Source: Firmicutes bacterium UBA5496 (GTDB taxonomy: Bacteria > Bacillota > Proteinivoracia > UBA4975). Taken from it: DNA of 16,984 bases. The notes beneath the pieces are model-generated. The model searched no databases. It was not told the origin of the DNA and saw only the letters and a list, made by a program, of their open reading frames with translations. How positions within the stretch are numbered: position 1 is the first letter of the stretch; the number at the start of each line of letters is the position of its first letter. The stretch is from assembly GCA_002427015.1 (NCBI GenBank), contig DIPE01000040.1, positions 15,283-32,266 on the forward strand. The letters run 5' to 3'. The position numbers were made by a program, and so were the translations under genes. Below, piece after piece: positions 11,563-16,984 of this stretch.

Positions 11563-13290
11563 ATGAAACTTCTGGCTTTGTTAAGAACAGGATTATCTAG
11601 TCTTTATCAAAGCGTTAAGCGCTTCCCCCTTACTATTTTCCTCACCACTGTAACTACCGTCCTATTGATCATCATATCGAGAGCGGAGGGGGTAACGACA
11701 CTAGAAACCCTTACCCGCTTGGCCATGGTAACAGCTTTGGGAATCCCTGTAACACTGTCTATTGCCTTGACATTTGAACGGACAAAGACTGCAAGAGCTG
11801 TGGAGTTTGGCAGTTATGCCCTGGCCTTCTGCCTCCTTGTCCTTTACTATATTTTCTTGCTGCCCAAATTTGGCATGGTTACCATTACTAGGTATATCGC
11901 CGTTACCCTAGCTTTGTACTTGGCCTTCCTTTTCGCGCCTTACTTTTATAACCGTCCCAGCTTTGAAATGTACGTCATCAAGGTCCTAAACAGATTTTTG
12001 GTAACCGCGATTTACTCCGCTATTCTCTTTGGCGGTTTAGCGCTAACCCTCCTGACCATTGATCTCTTACTGGGAATAGATGTATCTTTTACTTTTTACG
12101 CCAATGTCTGGTTTGTAGTCGCAGGCGTTTTTGCCCCCTGTTTCTTCCTGGCTGGGTTGCCGGCAACAGATCAGGACATGGCAAAGGAAACTTATCCTAC
12201 TGTGCTAAAGGTCCTGCTTTTGTACATTGTCATGCCCATAATCCTGACCTACACGCTTATCCTCTACATTTACTTTCTTAAAACCCTCCTTACGTTAAAA
12301 TGGCCAGAGGGAACGGTATCCCACCTGGTCCTTTGGTATTCGGTGTTCAGCGCCGGCGTGATTTTCCTTGTCTATCCTTTGGAAGGGGATAATAAGTTCG
12401 TGCAGTTTTTTACCACTTGGTTCCCCAAGCTTGTCCTGCCGGCGATTATTGTAATGTTTATGGCCATTACTGTTCGCATAAACGCCTATGGGGTTACTGA
12501 AAACAGATATTTTGTCGTCGCCTTGGGCCTGTGGGTATTTGGGATTATGCTCTACTACAGCCTGTCCAAGCATTTTAAGAATATTGTTCTGCCGATATCT
12601 TTGGCCCTGGTTGCCTTGCTGGCAGTATTGGGTCCTTGGAGCGCCTACTCAGTGTCCAGATACAGCCAAAATGCTCGTTTTGAAACCTTGGCAACTGAGT
12701 ACAACATGGTTAACGGCAACACCCTGCAAAAGCCGGACCGGGAAATATCCCTGGAAGATAAAAAAGCGATTGTCAGCATCCTGGAATATTTTGAAAGATC
12801 CCATAGTCTTAGCCAGGTAAGGCTCCTCCCCCCACACTTTGAGCTACAATATATGGAGCCGGTCTTCGGCTTTTCCCGAGAAGATATCTGGGCAGTTCCA
12901 GGCAAAAAGGAATATTTCCACCTCCAGACCCAGGTAAAATCCTTGGATATAAGGGATTACGACCATCTGCTCAGATCTGATAACCTGAGACAAGAATCCA
13001 TTGCCGTTGGCCCGCTTACAGTGAAGTGTTCACCAGAGGATCTAGAACTGCTGGTATTGCACGGGGACCAAGAGCTGTATGTCAAAGACTTGCGGAGATT
13101 TGCGGAACAAGTTATCGAAAGACACGGCGCCGCTTCCCTGGAACTCCCTGTGCAAGATATGACCTTTATTGAGGAAAACGAGAACATCCAGATAAAGATA
13201 ATCTTTACCAGAATCGTTGGGAAAGCTGAAGCCAAACAGATAACCTTTGAAGACCTGGAGTTTTACCTGTTGTTGAAATTTCAGCAATGA
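11563..13290 (+). CDS. DUF4153 domain multi-pass membrane protein
   Basis: A 575-residue protein that I recognise as DUF4153 type. The first ~355 residues hold about ten hydrophobic helices, including the family's ENRYFVVALGLW segment and its conserved GPWSAYSVSRYSQNARF junction. A soluble C-terminal domain of ~215 residues follows, with several charged beta/alpha segments. Function is unknown; an envelope role is likely. ATG 11563 is preferred (AAAGGA with 8 nt spacing, typical N-terminus MKLLALLRTGLSSLYQSVKR then a helix). An in-frame ATG at 11512 sits at the predicted transcription start and has GGAG only 3 nt away. It is divergent from the methyltransferase operon and convergent with the gene at 13357. 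Confidence 0.85.
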   Translation: MKLLALLRTGLSSLYQSVKRFPLTIFLTTVTTVLLIIISRAEGVTTLETLTRLAMVTALGIPVTLSIALTFERTKTARAVEFGSYALAFCLLVLYYIFLLPKFGMVTITRYIAVTLALYLAFLFAPYFYNRPSFEMYVIKVLNRFLVTAIYSAILFGGLALTLLTIDLLLGIDVSFTFYANVWFVVAGVFAPCFFLAGLPATDQDMAKETYPTVLKVLLLYIVMPIILTYTLILYIYFLKTLLTLKWPEGTVSHLVLWYSVFSAGVIFLVYPLEGDNKFVQFFTTWFPKLVLPAIIVMFMAITVRINAYGVTENRYFVVALGLWVFGIMLYYSLSKHFKNIVLPISLALVALLAVLGPWSAYSVSRYSQNARFETLATEYNMVNGNTLQKPDREISLEDKKAIVSILEYFERSHSLSQVRLLPPHFELQYMEPVFGFSREDIWAVPGKKEYFHLQTQVKSLDIRDYDHLLRSDNLRQESIAVGPLTVKCSPEDLELLVLHGDQELYVKDLRRFAEQVIERHGAASLELPVQDMTFIEENENIQIKIIFTRIVGKAEAKQITFEDLEFYLLLKFQQ

Positions 13291-13331
13291 GCGGCAACCA
13301 ATACCTCATTTTGCTTATGCATAGTGCCAAT

Positions 13332-13360
13332 AGCCCTGGGATATTTCTCAGGGCTTCTAT
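13332..13360 (+). terminator. Intrinsic terminator after the DUF4153 gene
   Basis: AGCCCTG (13332-13338) and CAGGGCT (13349-13355) form a 7-bp stem with a 10-nt loop, followed by a moderate T-rich tail (TCTATTTGT). It overlaps the 3' end of the convergent gene. Confidence 0.65.
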
Positions 13361-15042
13361 TTGTCACTGACAAATTCCTCACGCCATGCATGCTGATAAT
13401 AGTTGCAGTATCCTGACAAATTGTGTTCTATGTCATCTATGCGCACTCTAAAGGAGTGATGGCGGATGTAAAATCCCCAGAGTATGTGTTTAGGAACTTT
13501 AAAATACATGGCCACTTCCGGAAACAAGAAACCATTTAACTGCAGTTCCAGCCGGTAGTTAATAGCGGCATCCAGCTTTTCTTCGTCAAATTCACTTATT
13601 AGGTCAACGTACAAATTTTTATTCTTGCAGTAATCTATAAACTTTCTAGTGGCCATTAATAATTCCAACAGGGTTGCAAAAGTTGTCTCGCGGCTGAGAC
13701 AAAAATCGAGAATTCCTTGGGCATTCTTCAGATTAAATTCCAGGTACTCTTTTTCAGGCTTATGTATGAATAACTCATAGGAACAATAACTCAGCCAATG
13801 GTCATTATGTCGCCAATATTTGTTGGCAATAAAATGCCTAAAGGCCTCCTCGACAATCTGCAGCGTTTTTGGCTGCTTATCCAGGGCGTATACTCGCATG
13901 AGGGCAAAAGCAGCCTCGCCATCATAATATATGATCCGATGAACATCACGCACAGATAGATCTGGGTAGTTTAATACATGCACAAATTGTCCACTGTCTC
14001 TTTGGCAGTATTCGATGCCTTTTACCAAGCTATCAATGACTGGCATGAATTGGTCATCGCCGAACACCTCTGTGTACTTGGCCAGGGCCAGGACTGCTGC
14101 AGCGTTGGCTCCCAGCTTAATGGAATTGTTCTCTGTCCTTTCCACGACAAATCCCCGCTCCACCCCCTGGGCGTCCTTGACCTGCTTGACCCCCTTTTGC
14201 ACAAGGTATCCCAGGGCTTGCTTGATGGAGTCTGCCAGTCTTGGGGATTGAACAACTTCATAGGCCTCAAGCATTGAGTAGGCAGTGCTTGCGTGACGCA
14301 GGATATTATAATGCTCAATTTCCCTGTCAAAGCATGGGAAGTATCCATACCTGAAGACCCCGCTTTTTTGTACCTGCTCACAAAGGTAATCAGAGGTTTT
14401 TTCAATAATAAAACGTAAGTTATCCCTATTTAAATCAATGTTTCTCCGTCCATTGTTCAGCCAATTACTGCCTAATGAATAACATTCCTCTCCATCGTGG
14501 AAGGCGCTCTCTGTAGTAAAAGTGTATACCCTTTCGACAACATCCGGGCCTAAGAGAAGATTAAGACCTGTGTTGCGCTTAAGGTAGAAATTGATGTTCT
14601 GCCATACTACAGTCTTGGCAGAATCCTTGGGATGCTCATAAATAAAAACATTTGCGTTTAACTCTTGTTCCAGAAAGGCAATTTTGAACCGCTTGTCAAA
14701 GGCAATCCCTTCCCGAAAGTAGTTAATCTTAAGCTGAGAAATGTACTTAATAAAGCCCGACAAGGTGTATTCCTGGATAGAAGTTACAACATCGGCCTTA
14801 ACCCACTCCGGCCTGATTTTAAATTTGCTGACCTTTTTCTCCATCTCCGCAGCTGCATGTAACCATGCTGCATCATAGGAATCTCCAATCCCTTTGCATA
14901 CACATGCTCTTTGTTCGGGGTTGCCAAAGGATAAGAATATTACATGCTTTATAGTTTCCTCAATTTCTATTCCTGCGGTGCTGCGTAGACACAGATTATT
15001 CTTTAGCTCAGTTAATTGTCGCTGCATATTAACATCTCTCAC
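13357..15042 (-). CDS. Large two-domain protein, probable helical (alpha/alpha) barrel, unknown function
   Basis: A 561-residue soluble protein that I cannot name. The N-terminal ~200 residues are mixed alpha/beta, with KGIGDSYDAAWLHAAAEMEK and KRFKIAFLEQELNANVF as strong blocks. From about 205 to 440 the chain is a series of helical hairpins with glycosidase- or toroid-like segments: RYGYFPCFDREIEHYNILRH, ASTAYSMLEAYE, KLGANAAAVLALAKY and YYDGEAAFALMRVYAL. These resemble (alpha/alpha)6-barrel enzymes of the six-hairpin glycosidase type. There is no signal peptide or membrane helix. Start GTG (15040-15042) is chosen for GGGGG 7 nt upstream; ATG 15027 behind AGGTGA is the alternative. It follows the surface-protein gene, with a weak terminator between, so partial co-expression is possible. 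Confidence 0.75.
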   Translation of the reverse strand: MRDVNMQRQLTELKNNLCLRSTAGIEIEETIKHVIFLSFGNPEQRACVCKGIGDSYDAAWLHAAAEMEKKVSKFKIRPEWVKADVVTSIQEYTLSGFIKYISQLKINYFREGIAFDKRFKIAFLEQELNANVFIYEHPKDSAKTVVWQNINFYLKRNTGLNLLLGPDVVERVYTFTTESAFHDGEECYSLGSNWLNNGRRNIDLNRDNLRFIIEKTSDYLCEQVQKSGVFRYGYFPCFDREIEHYNILRHASTAYSMLEAYEVVQSPRLADSIKQALGYLVQKGVKQVKDAQGVERGFVVERTENNSIKLGANAAAVLALAKYTEVFGDDQFMPVIDSLVKGIEYCQRDSGQFVHVLNYPDLSVRDVHRIIYYDGEAAFALMRVYALDKQPKTLQIVEEAFRHFIANKYWRHNDHWLSYCSYELFIHKPEKEYLEFNLKNAQGILDFCLSRETTFATLLELLMATRKFIDYCKNKNLYVDLISEFDEEKLDAAINYRLELQLNGFLFPEVAMYFKVPKHILWGFYIRHHSFRVRIDDIEHNLSGYCNYYQHAWREEFVSDK

Positions 15043-15061
15043 CTGTTTTCCCCCTTTCATC

Positions 15062-15087
15062 AAAGAAGGGTTGCCTGAAAGCAACCC
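15062..15087 (-). terminator. Intrinsic terminator between the surface-protein gene and the helical-barrel gene
   Basis: Minus strand: GGGTTGC (15081-15087) pairs with GCAACCC (15068-15074), six-base loop, followed by TTCTTT. The T-run is short, so read-through into the downstream gene is plausible. Confidence 0.7.
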
Positions 15088-15100
15088 ATTGTGGCTGAGT

Positions 15101-15991
15101 TTATGGCTTTTTCTTAAGGGATTTTGCCCACTTTCTTAGAATCCAGCCAATGCTGCTTAAGAATGAGCCTCCACCGTAGTATAACCAAGTACCCGCTGCG
15201 GAGGTTTTAGGCAACTCCTTATCTCCATCGGCATCGGCATCGGCATCCGCATCCGCATCAGCGTCGGCATCGGCGTCGCAGTCGGCATCGGCATCAGCGT
15301 CGGCATCGGCGTCGCAGTCGGCATCGGCATCAGCGTCGGCGTCAGCATCGGCGTCAGCGTCGGCGTCAGCGTCGGCATCTGCGTCGGCATCTGCGTCGGC
15401 ATCTGCGTCGGCATCTGCGTCGGCATCAGCGTCGGCATCTGCGTCCGCATCAGCGTCGGCATCAGAATCATCTGAGATTATATGACTAATGGTCAACTTA
15501 ATGTTCTTAATATCACCTTCGGATTCAAACTCAGCATAGGCTGACTCGACCTTACCGTAGGCGCCTATGGTGACATAGAAATGCATAGCTCCTCGGCCTT
15601 CGCCTTCAAAGACTCCATCTGCAGATACAGATTGAGTAGCCCCAGTCCCATCGATGTAGTTAATAAATAGTATACCGCTGAGAATTTTTCCAGAGCCGCC
15701 TGTATTTAATATCCAGTGCCAACCCACTTCGTTAACGCCATCAATCTCTGCATTCTCGTCGCCTTGTCCTGTCCAATCAAACCTTGTAAGCTCCTGCGTC
15801 TCAACAGACTGAACCTGGTGCACTTCCGGAAGAACATTGTTGTCCACAGCATCTACCGTGTTTGGTCCTACTAGACGGGACGCCATTGCGGTTCCTAAAA
15901 TAATAGCCGTTGCCAATTTTCTCTTTCGAACTTGATTCTTCTCCCAATGCCTGCTTTGCTGACTCAACCGGGCCGACAATTCCTTAGACAT
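15101..15991 (-). CDS. Cell-wall-anchored surface protein with Asp-Ala dipeptide repeat and LPKTS sorting signal
   Basis: A 296-residue secreted protein. The N-terminus is long and basic, then a hydrophobic core (KLATAIILGTAMAS, 25-38) likely acts as a signal peptide. Residues 65-172 are a compact beta-rich domain (FDWTGQGDENAEIDG, WHWILNTGG, DGVFEGEGRGAMHFYVTIGA). Residues 177-255 are an unbroken Asp-X dipeptide tract with 40 Asp alternating with 37 Ala and 2 Cys. The C-terminus is a sortase signal: LPKTS (260-264), hydrophobic stretch to ~285, and a basic tail (RKWAKSLKKKP). Ser replaces the usual Gly of LPXTG, so sortase recognition is likely but not certain. Start ATG (15989-15991) has GGAGG 7 nt upstream. 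No sortase gene is in the window. Confidence 0.85.
   Translation of the reverse strand: MSKELSARLSQQSRHWEKNQVRKRKLATAIILGTAMASRLVGPNTVDAVDNNVLPEVHQVQSVETQELTRFDWTGQGDENAEIDGVNEVGWHWILNTGGSGKILSGILFINYIDGTGATQSVSADGVFEGEGRGAMHFYVTIGAYGKVESAYAEFESEGDIKNIKLTISHIISDDSDADADADADADADADADADADADADADADADADADADADADADADADADCDADADADADADCDADADADADADADADADGDKELPKTSAAGTWLYYGGGSFLSSIGWILRKWAKSLKKKP
15227..15463 (-). repeat. Hexanucleotide-based Asp-Ala coding repeat (79 codons) with 12-bp and 36-bp higher-order units
   Basis: 237 bp of GAY-GCN codons. A 12-bp unit (gcgtcggcatct and close variants on the plus strand) repeats eight times in tandem at 15369-15464. A 36-bp unit holding the single Cys codon of each copy is duplicated exactly at 15261-15296 and 15297-15332. 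The nested periods and the identity of the copies point to recent slippage or unequal recombination; tract length is probably variable between strains. Confidence 0.92.
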
Positions 15992-16001
15992 TAATTCGCC
16001 T

Positions 16002-16048
16002 CCACTCAAATAGAAAAAGGATAGGCCTTAATAAATATTTATGAGTGG
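16002..16048 (-). promoter_or_regulatory. Leader hairpin reaching into the surface-protein ribosome site
   Basis: Minus strand: CCACTCA (16042-16048) pairs with TGAGTGG (16002-16008). The last two G of the 3' arm belong to the GGAGG ribosome site of the surface-protein gene. The 33-nt loop includes a smaller AAGG/CCTT hairpin. Closing this stem would partly mask the ribosome site. No good promoter is seen between 16049 and 16085. Confidence 0.4.
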
Positions 16049-16085
16049 AAAGCTATGATTATGTTAAATAACCGCCAAATAAAGG

Positions 16086-16124
16086 TAAAAAAAGAAGTCA
16101 TTCTGCCTGTTTTGGCAGTATGAC
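16086..16124 (-). terminator. Strong intrinsic terminator after the four-helix membrane protein gene
   Basis: Minus strand: GTCAT-A-CTGCC (16114-16124) pairs with GGCAG-A-ATGAC (16097-16107): two 5-bp blocks around an A-A mismatch, six-base loop, followed by TTCTTTTTTT. It lies 70 nt after the gene's stop and about 95 nt before the surface-protein ribosome site. Confidence 0.88.
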
Positions 16125-16153
16125 CGCTTCCAACAAATAATATCAGTTTCCCA

Positions 16154-16167
16154 GCAGCAATGACTTC
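16154..16167 (-). promoter_or_regulatory. Second copy of the terminator 5' arm (possible antiterminator)
   Basis: Minus strand GAAGTCATT(G)CTGC is complementary to GGCAGAATGACTTC (16094-16107), the 3' arm of the downstream terminator, over 13 bp with one bulge. Pairing here would break the terminator stem. The local 5' arm (GTCATACTGCC) is therefore a shorter competing copy of the same sequence. Confidence 0.4.
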
Positions 16168-16193
16168 GAGTTGCTAAATCTTAATAATTTTGA

Positions 16194-16562
16194 TCAGCTT
16201 GAACGCTTCTCACTCCAATTGGCCAGAAATAAGCCCCCAATCAGGAAGGCAGGGCCGGCAATCGTCATGCTCCATATCAGAGCAGTATGCCAAGGAATTT
16301 CAGAGTTCATTGTATTGGCAACATACAACAGTCCCGCCAGCAGAAAAACTATACCGCCGACAATTTCATATTTCCAGGAAATAAGCAGCACAATCAGCAG
16401 CACCAGGGATGGGATGTTATGCATCAGCAAGCCAAGCAGTATCTCCCCTATGCTGTATTCCGAAGAAATGACGTCTAAAGAGAACAAGGCTAAAAATAAG
16501 ATAAAGAGAATAGATAGAATTCGCGGTGTCCAAAAGATAAATCCGTTTACCTTCTTCGCCAT
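16194..16562 (-). CDS. Small four-helix membrane protein (DUF7670-like)
   Basis: A 122-residue integral membrane protein with helices at about 12-32, 40-62, 66-84 and 95-115. The segments FWTPRILSILFILFLALFSL and LLMHNIPSLVLLIVLLISWK followed by YE are typical of a widespread small membrane family (DUF7670-like) of unknown function in bacteria and archaea. ATG 16560-16562 is used, with GGGAGGG 7 nt upstream; a TTG five codons earlier lies in the ribosome site. It starts 32 nt after the broken Uma2 gene and may share its transcript; a strong terminator follows. Confidence 0.82.
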   Translation of the reverse strand: MAKKVNGFIFWTPRILSILFILFLALFSLDVISSEYSIGEILLGLLMHNIPSLVLLIVLLISWKYEIVGGIVFLLAGLLYVANTMNSEIPWHTALIWSMTIAGPAFLIGGLFLANWSEKRSS

Positions 16563-16594
16563 TTTAATCCCTCCCAAAATGGATACAGTATAAA

Positions 16595-16984
16595 CTATTC
16601 AAACCACACATCCTTAAGTAGAATCTCCAGACCTGGAAAAGCAGAATGGCTGAACACCTCATTGCCGCAAGCTGCCGCTGCCAAGGCATAGAGCTCATTG
16701 TTGAGGATAAAGGCCTCAATGGTGCACTCCACGGGATCTACAAGCCAGTAGTTGGGCACTCCTGATTTCCGATAGGCCTCCAATTTTAATACCCTATCCC
16801 GCGGATGACTGCCCGGAGAGAGAATTTCAATCAGCAATTCCGGTCAACCGTTTATACGCTGTTCTTCAACTATACGACGCTGCTTGCCGGAGACATAGAG
16901 CAAGTCAGGCTGAAATATATCAGCCTCTGACAGAGTGACATCTAGAGGGGCACCCAATAGGATACCTTCTGGATCCACAGAGGC
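16595..16984 (-). pseudogene. Uma2-family protein gene interrupted by an in-frame TGA (partial at window edge)
   Basis: From the right edge the minus-strand frame reads as a Uma2 domain (VDPEGILLGAPLDVTLSEAD, FQPDLLYVSGKQRRIVEEQR), then ING, a TGA at 16844-16846, and continues in the same frame PELLIEILSPG...YRKSGVPNYWLVDPVEC to a TAG at 16595. The two halves match the intact Uma2 protein at 6969-7703 without any gap across the TGA. The catalytic-fold acids (Asp of QPD, Glu of LIEIL) fall on opposite sides of the stop. One base change would explain it (for example GGA to TGA). There is no sign of selenocysteine: the family has no conserved Cys there and no insertion element is evident. The 5' end lies outside the window. 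Confidence 0.85.

Noticed and set aside
13360..13374. TTTGTCACTGACAAA 15-bp palindrome
   Set aside because: It lies in the last codons of the helical-barrel gene and encodes its C-terminus; no regulatory context is apparent.
15227..15463. Tandem repeats that might be taken for a CRISPR-like or minisatellite array
   Set aside because: There are no unique spacers; the tract is in-frame dipeptide coding sequence inside an exported protein.
16844..16846. TGA as a selenocysteine codon in the Uma2 gene
   Set aside because: The aligned position in the intact Uma2 relative is not Cys and no insertion element is evident; a nonsense mutation or read error is simpler.

Overview
This window looks like chromosomal DNA of a low-to-mid GC Bacillota, most likely an anaerobic member of the Clostridia (Peptococcaceae-like). 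The evidence is strong AGGAGG-type ribosome sites, many TTG/GTG starts, sigma-A promoters, an LPXTG-type sorting signal, and families common in that group (DUF5058, DUF4332, SPL radical SAM, MscL with a zinc-ribbon tail, DUF4153). The taxonomic call is inference. I found no rRNA, tRNA, CRISPR array, insertion sequence or phage genes.

Layout. 1-2.8 kb, minus strand: the 5' part of a DUF5058 membrane protein, a small two-helix membrane protein, an SPL-family radical SAM enzyme with a structured leader, and mscL. 2.96-3.4 kb, plus strand: a DUF4332 helix-hairpin-helix protein, separated by a bidirectional terminator from a zinc-type CDF exporter (3.4-4.3 kb, minus). 4.4-6.8 kb, minus: a probable operon of GNAT, barnase-like RNase, barstar and a PlsC-type acyltransferase with an internal zinc ribbon. 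6.9-8.1 kb, minus: an HTH-Uma2 fusion and a short SdpI-family membrane protein. 8.3-9.0 kb, plus: a HicAB toxin-antitoxin pair behind a promoter that carries operator-like palindromes. 9.1-11.3 kb, minus: a SAM methyltransferase and GNAT overlapping by ATGA, then a single-chain tandem retropepsin-like protease. The operon is preceded by a 17-codon leader ORF and mutually exclusive RNA stems. 11.5-13.3 kb, plus: a large DUF4153 membrane protein. 13.4-16.0 kb, minus: a large unrecognised, probably helical-barrel protein downstream of a surface protein with a 79-residue Asp-Ala dipeptide tract and an LPKTS sorting signal. 16.2-17.0 kb, minus: a small four-helix membrane protein and a Uma2 gene broken by an in-frame TGA.

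The window is a patchwork of housekeeping and envelope genes (MscL, CDF, acyltransferase, surface protein) and accessory or defence-like modules (barnase/barstar, HicAB, two Uma2 genes, tandem retropepsin). The items most worth a second look are the leader-peptide/competing-stem arrangement before the methyltransferase operon, the (Asp-Ala) surface protein with its structured leader, the tandem retropepsin, and the terminator-bearing leader of the SPL radical SAM gene. Homology calls are from recognition of sequence motifs; no searches were run.
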